From positions 2,914,001 to 2,978,000 of the forward strand of contig JAZBRI010000009.1 in NCBI GenBank assembly GCA_036874045.1: a stretch of 64,000 nucleotides of DNA, given 5' to 3'. Below, in pieces: positions 35,401 through 47,400 of this stretch. Positions within the stretch are counted from its first letter, which is position 1, and every line of letters begins with the position of its first letter. The notes beneath the pieces were generated by a model. That model did no database searches. It had not been told where the DNA came from and worked only from the letters and a program-made list of their open reading frames with translations. This DNA is from Cymodocea nodosa (lineage: Eukaryota > Streptophyta > Magnoliopsida > Alismatales > Cymodoceaceae). The position numbers and the translations under genes are program-made.

Positions 35401-36788
35401 TCACCCTTCATTTGGTGGAGAGCCACAGTGGTCTGTTGTTGGTTAGTTACAAACCGCATGTGTTACTGTCTTCATTATTCTGCTTGTCCTCGATAAAAAC
35501 ACTTTGTGTTGACTGCAGGGGATACCTTCCCGCTGGGCTGTGCTTTTGATGAGTCAATTATTTATCACCAGGCATGAATCTTGTCTGTTCTTCTTCATAT
35601 GCACGTACGGGAGGAATTGACTTTGATGTGCTGGGTGTTACGTCATAGACTTGTCTTGTATGAATGCAGTTCTTCAAGGAGTCCCCAGACTACAAAAAAC
35701 CAGAATTGAGCACAAGATTGGGGATCTACAAGGACAACTGTGGCCTGGACAAAGTTACCATGTCATGGGGGCACGATGAGTACATGTACTTGGTGATTAA
35801 GGGGAATGAAACCAAATTGCCGCCGCCCGCCCTCTTCATCATACGATTCCATTCTTTCTATGGTAACTCACAATCCATAAGTCTCTTTCTTTGGCATCTA
35901 TAATTTTTATGTGAATGATCTACAAGTTGTTCTGGTTTTCATCTAATACACTCTGGGAAAGAAATAAAAGATATGCTTGTTTGACCGTAATTTACATGTA
36001 ATATAAGATCATGCAATTGAATTACATTCCTTAACTAGCTTATGATATTTGAGTTTTTATAATTATAAGTTTTGGAATTTGATTATAAGAAATTAAATTT
36101 TTTTGGGAACATCACACAATTAATTAAATACGAGCTTAAATTGTAAAATTTATTCTTTATATAGTATTGTAATTAGTTTATATTTATCTACTAAATATTG
36201 TAATTTGATTACGTAATATAATATACGTGCATTAATATTATAGTCAACCAAGTAGAATCTAAAAGTGGTTGTAGATTTGATAGAAAATATACCCAATACA
36301 TGATCCAATTTTGTGCACAGCTCATCTTTCCCTCAAATTTTTCTTAGTTCTTTGAGTGGTGAGGTTATTTTGCTTTGTTGTCTTTCCTCAGCTTTTCACA
36401 GATCCAATGCTTACGCATACTTGATGAACGATGAGGATAGGGATATGCTCAAGTGGCTGCTCATCTTCAAGTAATATGGCATCTCCACTCTCGTCATTCT
36501 TCAACCAGCAAATAGCATAAATATCCAGTTTGCAAACAACCTACTGCATATAACATTGTGTCTGAAATATGATGTGCTTTGTGATTGCCAACAGCAAATA
36601 TGATCTTTACAGCAAGAGCAAGGTGAGGATCAACGTAGAGGAGGTGAAACCTTACTATCTTTCACTCATCAAAAAGGTTCAGGACATTTTTCCCTTCCTT
36701 GTTCCTTCTTGTAGAATTGATGTTGATTTTGTTGTTCTCATATACTCCACTTTTGATGCAGTACTTCCCAGAGAAGCTTAGATGGTGA
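32450..36788 (+). CDS. MIOX: Inositol oxygenase (myo-inositol oxygenase)
   Basis: MIOX splits myo-inositol with O2 to D-glucuronate at a di-iron centre. In plants this feeds UDP-glucuronate, cell-wall sugars and possibly ascorbate, in the cytosol. Exons: 32450-32468, 32708-32840, 33584-33665, 34658-34862, 35382-35441, 35519-35571, 35670-35862, 36392-36470, 36595-36676 and 36762-36788. They total 933 bases, or 310 codons plus stop, the normal family length. The expected metal ligands are His121 (QIEHLLQTAEAIR), His146 and Asp147 (LTGLIHDLGK), His219 (SWGHDEYMYLV), His245 (IIRFHSFY) and Asp278 (FNKYDLYSKSK). The C-terminus is YFPEKLRW. ATG 32450 lies in GCCACCATGA and is the first ATG after the TATA box. 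All introns are GT-AG except the sixth, which is GC-AG. No coding lesion is visible. Confidence 0.95.
35572..35669 (+). other. GC-AG intron (intron 6 of MIOX)
   Basis: Exon 6 ends ...IIYHQ with CAG|GCATGA, and exon 7 resumes FFKESPDY after GAATGCAG. The next GT (35583) lies beyond an in-frame TGA (35575-35577), so a GC donor is needed to keep the conserved protein. The intron is 98 bases long. Confidence 0.85.
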
Positions 36789-37140
36789 AGTTTGAAAAAA
36801 TGGTGGGAATCACCAGTAGTGCTTCGCATGGAAAGTCCCATCTCTAGTAGTCGTCTTCATCCATCAGATCATACCCAAAAGAAAAAGGATATGTTTCTGT
36901 GTTCCTGTCACTCATGCCATGTTTCCTCCTTGTCCTTCCCGTCCTCTTCCTCCTCCTCCTCCTCATCATCATCAGTATCGTCATCTCCTTCTTCTCATGT
37001 ACTTAAAGAAGCAATTGGTAGTAAATATTTCTGAAAAAAACAAGTTATGTTCCATTCTATTTTTATGGATAATGCAGCAACTAAAAGTAGTGGCACGAAT
37101 ACATGAGCATATTCCATACCCTCTCCTTTATTAAACCAAG
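36789..37140 (+). other. MIOX 3' untranslated region and downstream
   Basis: Transcribed-like sequence with a TCC/TCA trinucleotide run at 36948-36975. There is no clear AATAAA signal, and AT-rich candidates lie near 37025-37080. No second gene is visible. Confidence 0.5.
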
Positions 37141-38450
37141 ACAAGCTTCAACGCTACAAGACCACATCAAAATTTCAAAGCTACTAGACATTTTGATTAC
37201 AATACTGATCATAAAAATAAAAATACAAGTTAGCTGTTGACGATTTTCAAGTGACTATCGAGCACCTGGTGAGCAGATATAAGTTATTTGTTGAAGAAGA
37301 CGCATATCTCAACACATTTTCTACAGGAAACAATGTGAGTGCAATAAGATCTTCAAACTTTCCATCTGGTTTTCAAGGTTTGTTGATCCATCGGTAAAGT
37401 AGTAAAGACTAAAAATTAGCAAGCAAATATTGAAGGCAAACCTCTAAGTGTATTTATACCTAATATCAAGTACTCACTCTTGTAAGAATTTTAAAGTTAA
37501 TCGTGTTTAAGCAGGAGTAGAATTAAGATAGATGACCACCTAAGAAGTTATTGTGTAATGCCCATAGGTAGTAGTGTTAGCTTTATTTAGGCGTAGGCAA
37601 GCAGTAAGTGTGTACACCTACCTAAATCATATGCTGACATTGCATGCCTTGTCTTTGTCAGTACTCTCGATTGAATTGGTGGATGAGGCTACTTGGGTAC
37701 CATTGACTAGTTGAAAATGTTTAGGAGACAAAGTGCATGGTACATGAGATCAAATTCTAAGAGAGTGTTCTTCTAGGTACTTAGGAAAGACTACTTTTGC
37801 AAGCTTTCACCTTCATAGATATTCTTGATATATATCAAGTTGTTTGAGTGTTCATCGAGTATCACTCATTATCAACTACATAGATACTCCTAATGTTTAC
37901 TAGGTTATTTGAGTGTCTATGGAGTATCACCTTCAAAAAAAAAAAAAAAAACCACAAACCACTTGCATAACAATGATAATTAAATTCAAAAAAAAAATAC
38001 ACAACTTTGCTTATCTTGCCCTTGTAGAGAGGGCATCATGAAACAATCTCCATCCAAAATTGTTGACTCATCAACATTCCGTGTGGCCTAACACCAACCC
38101 AATTTGTCCTAGACATTCGAGAGCCTAGGAAGCAACTAGAGTATTAGGAGGACATAGAGGGATCCAATTTATCTAGTCATAAATATTAAAACTTATTAAG
38201 TAGCTAGGCATTGAATTCCATGTATCATGATGAATGGGTATGCTAGGAAGGTACGACCTTCCTTATTTTACATCAAATACAATATTAAGTATCTTATATC
38301 CTTTGGTTTATTAATATCACACTAAAAGAGTAGCTAACCATACATTCAAATTTCAATTTCCTTCTCTACCCCAAGAAAAGGCACCCTGTTAGTAAACCAT
38401 AGAGGACTTATAGGTGAACCACCACAATAACTATCAATGAAGGGTAAACC
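37141..38450. other. Flanking repeat DNA, probably part of the gypsy E LTR
   Basis: No gene is present. A diverged duplication of GTTTGAGTGTTCATCGAGTA-like text occurs at 37837-37930, with a poly-A run near 37940. The text up to 38450 resumes after the Sirevirus A insertion at 51663. A primer-binding-site-like motif stands at 51790, so at least the right part is likely an old gypsy LTR. The left limit is not determined. Confidence 0.45.
38446..38450. other. Target site duplication, left (Sirevirus A)
   Basis: AAACC here and AAACC at 51663-51667 flank the element exactly, the 5-base duplication expected for Ty1/copia integrase. Confidence 0.92.
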
Positions 38451-40080
38451 TATAGGATCGTATGGCTACACAAGAGGGGGGTGAATTATATTTTTCAACA
38501 TTTTCAATTATAATTGAAACTTCAAAACTCAAAAATAAGTTTGAGACACTATTTTCATAAAATAATTTTTATTCAATGTTTCAATTACAATATACAATTC
38601 AATTCTCCTTAGAAATTGTAGATGCAATTATATATCGATACTATGTTTTATCTATACAATTTCATAACTACATATAGAGAAAACTAATTTACGGAATTTA
38701 AAACATTTCTCTCTATTTGAGATCTTTCTTCTTCTTCTTCTCTTTCTTCTTCAGCAATTCTTCAGTGAAGAATATATTGTCTTTCTCTACTTCACCGAAT
38801 TTGCTTTCTTCTGATACTTTAAATCTTCAATGACATAAATCTGAATTTTTTTGCTTCACTAAATTTTCTTCCATCTGATACTTTAAATCTTCAGTGACAT
38901 ATATCTTACCTTTTAATGCTTCACTGAATTTTCTTCCACCTAAGAGCTTTTCCCCGAAGAGGTGTTTTTGATCCCTGAAAAGATTTTTCTTTTGGTGTGC
39001 AGGGATAACTGATCAATGAGAACTCTATGCCTTTTATACTGTATCTTCATTTCATGTATATCCTCCACATTTAATCACTACTAATTTTCCACTTCTTCAC
39101 ATCTTTTCTTTTTCCTTCATCGAAATACACACGTTCTGACCTACGTTTACATTTCAAATTTTCTTTAATCATCAATCCTAGATCTTTGAAAAATTTCCTA
39201 TAAAATAAACTTTCTCATATAAAATTTTTCATCAAGTGTAATAAGAAGTCGTTACTTTAATGTTAACTAGATGAGTAACACAAGTAGATATATAACTTAA
39301 CGAGTTCCTCATGTGCCAACTCACGTGACAAGTGTTGTAGCTAACTCAACGAACAAAGTCTACGGTGTTACGCTAACTCAACGAACCATCTCTATGGTAT
39401 TACGATAACTCAACGAACCATCTCCGTTGTGTTATAGATAACTCAACGAACCAGTAATAAACAAATATTTTTATAATAAGAATTTTACCACGTGCAAAAA
39501 TAACAACTTAAGTTTATAATGCTAACCTAACGTGTTGCCTTAGTGTTCAATATAGCAACTCAATGCATTTAGTTATGTTAACTTAATGAGTTAAACATGT
39601 GCACCTCACGTGATACAATATAACATTCGTAATTTATAATTTCACCATGTGTACAACACTAACTTAATGAGTTCGTCTCTTCTTTTACTAACTAACTTAA
39701 CGAGTTCTCACGTGACTTATTTTAACCTTTAAGCCTCTAACTTAACGAGTTCTCACGTGACCTTTATACGAATAACACTCTAACTTAATGAGTTGTCTAA
39801 ATGTGCATTGTTCATGATACAAAAGATATAACTTTAAAACATATCATGCTTTTCATTAAAAACACACGTTAACTTAACATTTAGTTAAATGAGAAATTAA
39901 TGCAATGAAACGACTAGTTATTAACTTAGTATAATTTCAGATCCAATACAAACAAGTATTTATATCAGTAAACTTTTTCTGTATTAATTGATGTACTTAA
40001 TTTTCTTTCACATGCAATAGTAATTGAGCAAATATGATTATTTTCATTCAGCACACATCATCAAAACAAAATACTCAACA
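38451..40080 (-). repeat. Sirevirus A 3' LTR
   Basis: It spans TATAGGATCG (terminal TG changed to TA on this strand) to ACTCAACA, 1630 bases. It holds a 32-base tandem hairpin array (39342-39455) and a set of CTAACTTAACGAGTTCTCACG-type units with CACGTG at 39709 and 39754. Confidence 0.95.
39342..39455. repeat. 32-base tandem hairpin array in LTR A
   Basis: TAACTCAACGAAC starts at 39342, 39374, 39406 and 39439. Units end in CGGTGTTACG-like text that can pair with the TAACTCAACG arm. The other LTR has the same array at 50925, 50957, 50989 and 51022, with point changes. Confidence 0.9.
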
Positions 40081-40450
40081 ATCTCCCCCTTTTTGACGAT
40101 GACAAAATCATATTAAATCAATTATAAAATATATTTAACTCAACGAAGTACATTCGTTGGGTTAACTTTTAATTCAACAAACAAGTTTGTTGACTTAAGT
40201 TCACTTAAGCTTATTTCTATTGTTTATGTAAATTTCACCTCTTAAAAATAAAACTTCCAGATGTCAATAATTACGTAAGTATCATTTCTCCCCCTTTCAT
40301 TATATAATTTAATAACCATATAATTTTCTTTCAGATTACATTATCATTTGTCAAATTACAATAACCATATAAATATCATCTCCCTTTATAATATATGCAA
40401 TTAAAATCATAATCATCTTCTTTTATAACATTTCTCCCTCTTTTTGTCAT
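40081..40450 (-). other. Three polypurine tracts of Sirevirus A
   Basis: Plus-strand CTCCCCCTTTTTGACG (next to the LTR at 40083), CTCCCCCTTTCATTA (near 40291) and CTCCCTCTTTTTGTCATTA (near 40434) give AAAGGGGGAG tracts on the minus strand. Confidence 0.88.
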
Positions 40451-40622
40451 TAATAAAAAAGATAATTACACAAAATATATATAGTAAGAGATATATTTAC
40501 AACAATGCTTTCTGTAAACAATAATAAGAATTGTAAACATTTACAGAAAAATGTATTGTTCAATGAATCAAACAATGAATACAAACATTACATTTTGTAT
40601 TCAAATATAAGCAAACAAACAG

Positions 40623-42888
40623 TTATCTATTCCTCCTAAGTATATCACTTATAATATTACATATTTTATCTCCTAGATACCTAATATCATTTCTGATGTC
40701 GTTAAGCACATCATCTAAGTTAGGAGGTAGTTGGGTTTGCTGTTCTACTTGAACTAAATAACTTGGTTGTTGTGGTTGTATATGGTCTGTATAATCAAGT
40801 TGTTGTTGTCGTTGAGGTTGATGTAAGGCTTGGAATTTTTGCAAATCTTTTACACTAAAAGCTCTCATGCCTTTAGTTTCAAAGGGCTAGTCAGATAAAT
40901 TCAATTGGCTTGCAAGGAGTCTATATACAGCATCACCAAAAAATAACTTTGAACTCATATGTTGTAGTTGAGAAGTGAAAACATTAAACCAATTGATTTG
41001 AATTCTATTTAGTAGACCATAAGTTGCATATAAACAACTTCTACTGACTTCCATATTGTGTTCGACTCTATGAAATAAATTGGCATGCAATATATTTGCA
41101 ATAAACCTTGCCTTTGCATTTAGATTTTCCATGAGTCTCATTTTAGTATATACATCTGGAATTTTTGATAAAGACTGAATGTTCTATTCCAGTTGTCTAA
41201 TCATGTCAAATCTGTTTGTAATAACAGCACCTTCATTCTTTAATCCCAAAACTTCAAAAATTAATTCAGGAGACAATATTAACTCCTGTTTATTTATTTA
41301 AGTTTTTAGTATATTTTCATTCTTGACCAGATTGTTATAAAAAGCTACAATAAGCTCTTTGTATTGCTTCCATTTTGTTCCAACTAGCAAGAATTGAATG
41401 AGGCCTTGATACTCAAATAGATCTCTTATATCAATCAAATTTCTGAATTTTATTGGTCGAGCATGCAAAATCTGACATGTAATCAAATTATTGTATTTCT
41501 GCATTGCTTCCTCATATCTAAAATGAATTGAATTACCTTGATTTTGTAATATTGTACACACAGAAGGTGATACCTGAAGTTGTGATTCAGAGTTTAATTC
41601 ATCTTCAGGAACCTCTTCTTCAAAATGAATGTCATGTTGTTCCTTTGTGAAAATATTTTCTTGAAGCTGCTTAGGTAAGCTTGATTCTTCAACTTCAACT
41701 GTGTAAGGAACATCGTCATTATGCTCAACATTCATTTGTTCAGTCTCTATAGAATGATCAGAGTTCATTTTTTCCACAAATTCTATAGCTAGTGTATCTG
41801 TTTGTAATTGTTCATTTTGTTCAATAGATATCTCCATTGATACATGTTGTGAATTTTCAAACTCTACTTCTATAGATTTTGAAGAAAGTTGGTTGACATT
41901 TAGCTCTTCTGGAGTCTTAACTTTTTTAATATCTGCTACTCCAAACAATTCAGCCTATGAACTAGTTACTACCTCAACATTGTCAATTATATCTACAATA
42001 ACTTGTTCAATGTTAGTTGCCTAATGCTCTGATTTTTCAATTTCTACATCATCAAGACTTGAACTAATAGAAAAACTTGAACTCATATTTGACTTAGATT
42101 TCTTCTCAAGTTTTCTAGCTAGAGAAAATAAAGTCTCATTATCATCATCAGTTTCAGTATGCTTGGAACTAATGAGTTTATTAGATGCACTAAAATGTAC
42201 AATGTCTAGACATACATTACTTTTAGGAAATAAATACTCAGCTGGTTTTCCTTTTTCAGTAGACTTTGTTTCTTTAAACATAATTTTTTTGATTTTCCTT
42301 CTATAAAATTTCTGTTTCTCCTCTTCAAGTATTACTGTTTTCTTTTCAAATTGTTCCATAAAAGTTTTCTACTTTAATTTCTTCTAAGGCATTTTCTATT
42401 GCAACTGCCCTGCGAAGACCTTCAACTTTTCTTTTATCTATAGCAATATTTGATTCTACTTCTTTTGAATACAAAGGAGTAGGTATAGCAGATTTATGTT
42501 CTTCCTCAAATGCATGTAGTCGTGTACCACTTAGAGGAGTTTGAGGAATTCTATTTGATGAACCTACACCTTTTTCCATATATTTTGCATATTGTTCTAG
42601 AAATGCAATCTCAGTAAATTTCATTATGTATTCTCTATCATATTTACTTCGAATACCCATGTATGTAATATTTGCATTAGTATTTTGAAGTTCTTGTCTA
42701 ACTTCATCTAGTATTTCTTCAGGAAAGAAGTAATCACTATAAATTTCTGCTAACCTTTTGTCCACTTGAAATATTTTCTTGAACCAAGTGCGTGGAACTT
42801 CATCAGTATCTATTTCTTTTCCTTTTGCACCTCCTCTACTTTTGCATTTTCCTTTGCCACGACCTTTGTAGAACTTGGAGACCATCAT
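40623..42888 (-). pseudogene. ORF3 ('env-like') of Sirevirus A
   Basis: Minus strand. The start is MVSKFYKGRGKGKCKSRGG, a basic RG/KG-rich tail; an upstream in-frame Met at 42930 is possible. A segment RLAEIYSDYFFPEEILDEVR follows, then Lys/Glu-rich and acidic regions. The conserved core DIRDLFEYQGLIQFL lies near 41400, then HNMEVSRSCLYATYG and KLFFGDAVY near 40930-41060. The protein ends DILRRNR at 40623. A frame change near 42350, stops (for example near 41995 and 41950) and damage near 41160-41300 break it. It is homologous to the C and gypsy ORF3s. Function unknown. Confidence 0.8.
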
Positions 42889-42930
42889 CGCAAGTTGTAA
42901 CAGCAATAAGCGAGAAAGATTTTCAGACAA

Positions 42931-44460
42931 AGGTTTACGAATAACCTAAGTGCCCATGTAATAAGTGTTTAAATAGGGTTTTTAGGCGAATAACTCAACG
43001 TGTATAAGTTGGGTTTGGATTTTAAATAAATATTGAATATAGTTTATTCAATCAAGGTACCTGAAATATTCAAGTATAACTCATTGAGTTAACTAACCTA
43101 ACGAGTAAAACGATGTCTAGAGGCAGCTTTACATGTTACCTCATATAACATAACGTAAGTTAGTACACTTTACTAAAATCAAGTTTCGGATGCTTCCTTC
43201 CGAAGACAACACACATGCTACACTTAACATTATCTTGAGAACATTGTAAACTATTCTAACATTCTCTTCTTATGAATCTAAAATAATTTGTTTGTCTTTT
43301 TAAATTGTTTCATCAAGATCTTAAGACGACTTAAATTCAGATTAACCAAGATTTGTATTCTGAATTATATTAATCTATTTTGGACATTGTTAATCCTCCC
43401 CCTACAAATATACTTCTTATATATTCAATAACATACAAAATATACTTGTATAACAATAGATGTTAAGTATAACTACACTTTTAAATTTTCTTTTCAGAAA
43501 CTTCCGTTATCCTGATTTTATCAAAAATGATTTCTAGAATCAATTCCTACTATATATGAATCAAAACACAACTTTGAACTCAATATGATTAATTCAAGGA
43601 GAATAAAAGAATGTATCTCAAATAAATGTTTTCAAAAATACTAATATTGATTCAATAAATCAGTAGTCATATTGGTAGAAACTATATTCGATTCAAAGAT
43701 ATCTGTAATTAATGAAACAACTTTTTCTTTTCAAAATAGTACATATTGATAATTTTCTTTAAAAGTTAGTTTGAAAAGCTTGAATCATACAAGAGCTTTC
43801 TAATGTACCCGTGTAATGAGCTTTCAGTCAGCAATCCCAGATCGGATCAGGACCTTAGGTTGCTAGATTTAAAGAATCCTTTTTCAGGACAACAATCCTT
43901 ACATACCTATCTACTCAAGTACAAAAGGCTCGTGATCAAACTAATCAATAAACTCTCAAAGATTTTCACTTTGTAAGAACTTTTCATTTTAAGTACAGTA
44001 TATATGTATTCCATTAATATAGATGTAATAAAACACAAATCTCATACAATTTTTACTTCTATGATTTTAATGAAAATATGAATCAGTTTCAATAAGCCTA
44101 TACTTTTGATTAACAGCTTAAGATGATTTACATATAAATTATTCTACAAGTTTAATCAATCAAGTCAAATTTATGCATGATCATATGCACTTTCATTAAT
44201 TCAAAGAAAACACTTAATCAAAATTTCAGGATTTCAGAAGTATTTAATGTTTTTCATTTACACTTTGACTTAAAATTGTGAAAACCATTAAAATTGATAA
44301 ACTACGTAAAATCAATAAGATACTATTATGATTTTACAATAAATACATAGTATCTTAAGCAACAGTTTAGATATTACTTAGATATTTTTGATAAGTATAT
44401 AATATCTATGAGGTGAACAACGTCATCAACAAAATTTATCTTCTGTGGAGTCTAAGCATT
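42931..44460 (-). other. Sirevirus A spacer between pol and ORF3
   Basis: No gene is present. Palindrome-like TAACTCATTGAGTTAAC lies near 43078. Bases 43550-44290 resemble the gypsy spacer at 13.0-14.2 kb, including the CAAGAGCTTTCTA block at 43790. Confidence 0.65.
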
Positions 44461-47400
44461 TTACACATCACATAGCCTATAAATACCCAAATTTAGTCTT
44501 ATGTTGCAGAATGTATTTTCATCTAGAGGTTTTGTAAATATATCAGCTAATTGATTTTTACTAGACACAAATTCTAATTTAATTTTTCCTTTAATTACGT
44601 TATCTCTTAGAAAATGATGTCTAACCTCTATATGTTTTGCTCTAGAATGTAATACAGGATTTTTGGAAAGATTTATTGCTAAACTACCGTCACAATAAAT
44701 CTCAGTTGTATCATAAGATAATCCAAAATCTTCTAAAGTTTGCCTTATCCCTAGAATCTGAGTGCAACACAGTGCAACAGTAACATATTTAGCTTCTATA
44801 GTAGAAAGTGCTACATAGTTTTGCTTTTTACTAAACCATGACACCAAATTATTTCCTAATAATTGACATGTGTCATTGGTACTTTTCCTATCAGATTTAG
44901 ATCATGCATAATCAACATCAGTATATCCTATAAGATCTATTGAACTATCCTTAGAATAATACAATTTGAAATTTTTAGTTTCTTGTATATATCTAAATAT
45001 TCTTTTAATAGCAATTGAGTGTGATTCTTTAGGATTAGATTGAAATATAGCACAAGCACACATAGCAAACATAATATCAGGTCTACTAGCTGTCAAATAA
45101 AGTAAAAAACCAATCATACTTCTGTATTTTCTTTAATTTATTGATTTTCCTATGTCATCAATATCTAACTTTAAAGAAGTACTGATAGGAGTTTCTTGAA
45201 TCCTTGTATCATTAAAATTAAATTTCTTAAGCATTTCATCTGCATATTTTTCCTAATTTAAAAATATACCTTTATCCATTTGCTTAATTTGAAGTCCTAA
45301 AAAATATGAAAGTTCTCCTATCATACTCATTTCAAATTGACTAGTCATCTCTTTAGAAAATATTTTTATCAGTTTATTAGAGGTTGCTCCAAAAATTATA
45401 TCATCCACATATATTTGAACAACAATCTGATCTTTACCATTTCTTTTGATAAATAGAGTATAATCTACTTTTCCCATGATATAACCTTGTTCTATTAAAA
45501 AAGTAGATAATCTTTCATACCATGATCTAGGTGCTTACTTCAAACATTAAGGCTTTCTTCAATTTATACACAAAGTCAAGATTTTTAATATCTTCAAATC
45601 TAGGTGGTTGTTTTACATAGACTTCTTCATTAATTAAACCATTTAGAAATGCACTCTTTACATTCATTTGATATAATTTAAAATTCATATAACAAGCATA
45701 GGACAATAATATTCTAATACTTTCTAACCTAGCCACAAGAGCAAATGTTTCATCATAATCTAGTCCTTCTTCTTGTGTATACCCTTGTTCAACTAATCTA
45801 GCTTTGTTTCTTATAACTTGACTAGTTTCATTAACTTTGTTTCTAAAGATTCACTTTGTACCTATTATGGACTGATTTTCTGGTGGAGAGACTAATTCCC
45901 AAACATCATTTCTAATGAATTGATTTAGTTCTTCTTGCATTGCCACTATCCAATTTTCATCAGATAATGCTTCTTCTATATTCCTTGATTCTACCATAGA
46001 AACAAACATACACATACTACTTAAATTTACTGAAGCTCTAGTTTTAACTCCCTCATTAATATTACCAATGACTTGAGTAATGAGATGTAATGAAAAATAA
46101 CTCCAATTTCTCTGATTTTCCTTAATATTCTCATCAACATCTGAAGGTCCATCACTTTCATCATTAGTTTGATCATTTAAGTTCATATTTTTGATTTTCT
46201 CAGATAAATCTTCAATCTCTCTATTTTTGGGAAATTGATCAAATCATCATTATCAACTTTAGATTGAGATTCTCTAAAAGAATTTTCATTGAAGCTTACA
46301 TGAAGGGTTTCTTCAATAGTTCTAGAAGTCTTGTTATATACTCTATAGGCTTTACTTCTAGTAGAGTAACCTACAAAATTTCCTTCATCTGCTTTGGCTT
46401 GAAATTTATCCCTTTTATCCTTAGTATTAAGAATAAAACACTTGCAGCTAAATGGTTTCATATAAGAAATTTTTGGAACCCTATTAAACATAATTTCAAA
46501 AGGAGTTTTATTAACACGAGGTCTTAAGTGACTTCTGTTAATAACATAACAAGCTATATTTACTACTTCAGCCCAAAGATTTTGAGGTAACTTGTGTTCA
46601 TTCAACATAGTTCTGGCCATTTCTTGAAGTGATCTATTCTTTCTCTCAACAACACCATTTTGAGATGGTGCTCTTAGAAAAGAAAATTTGTGATCAATGT
46701 CGTGATCTATACAGTAATTATTCATTTGATCATTATCAAATTCAGTACCATGATCACTCCTAAGTTTTTGAACAGAGACACTTTGTTCATTTTGAACAAG
46801 ATTGCAAAACATTTTAAACTTTTCAAAAACTTCTATCTTAGATGTTAGAAAATATACCCAAGTGTATCTAGAGAAGTCATCTACTAAAACAAATACGTAT
46901 CATTTACCACCAAGACTCATGATTCTTGTTGGTCCAAATAGATCCATATGAATAAGTTCTAAGACTCTCTTGCTTGAAATATCAATTTTGGATTTAAAAG
47001 AGTTTTTGTGAAGTCTACCTAACTCACATGCATCACACATAAAGTCCTTTGAGTATTTAATCTTTGGTAAACCTCTCACTAAATATTTTCTAGATAGTTT
47101 ATGTAATAGTTTCATATTTATATGTCCAATCCTTCTATGCCATAGATATGTATCACTAGTTTCAGCTAGCAAACATAAATTTAAATCAACTACACTAGAA
47201 GGTAAAGATAAAATACATACAGAACCTTTTCTTTTAGTAATAAACTTAAGTTCATCTATATTTTTATCAATAATTTTGCATACATTATCTTCAAACACTA
47301 CATAATATCCATTCTCAGTTAGTTTTATAACACTCAGCAAATTAAATCCTAGGTTTTCTACATATAGTACATTCAAAATAACACAAGTCGTAGTTATTTG

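Noticed and set aside
37837-37930. Short duplicated text in the flank as a MITE
   Set aside because: No terminal inverted repeats or target duplication could be found around it.
39300-39460. Regular repeats considered as a CRISPR-like array
   Set aside because: The 32-base units abut without unique spacers, lie in an LTR of a plant element and recur in the partner LTR.
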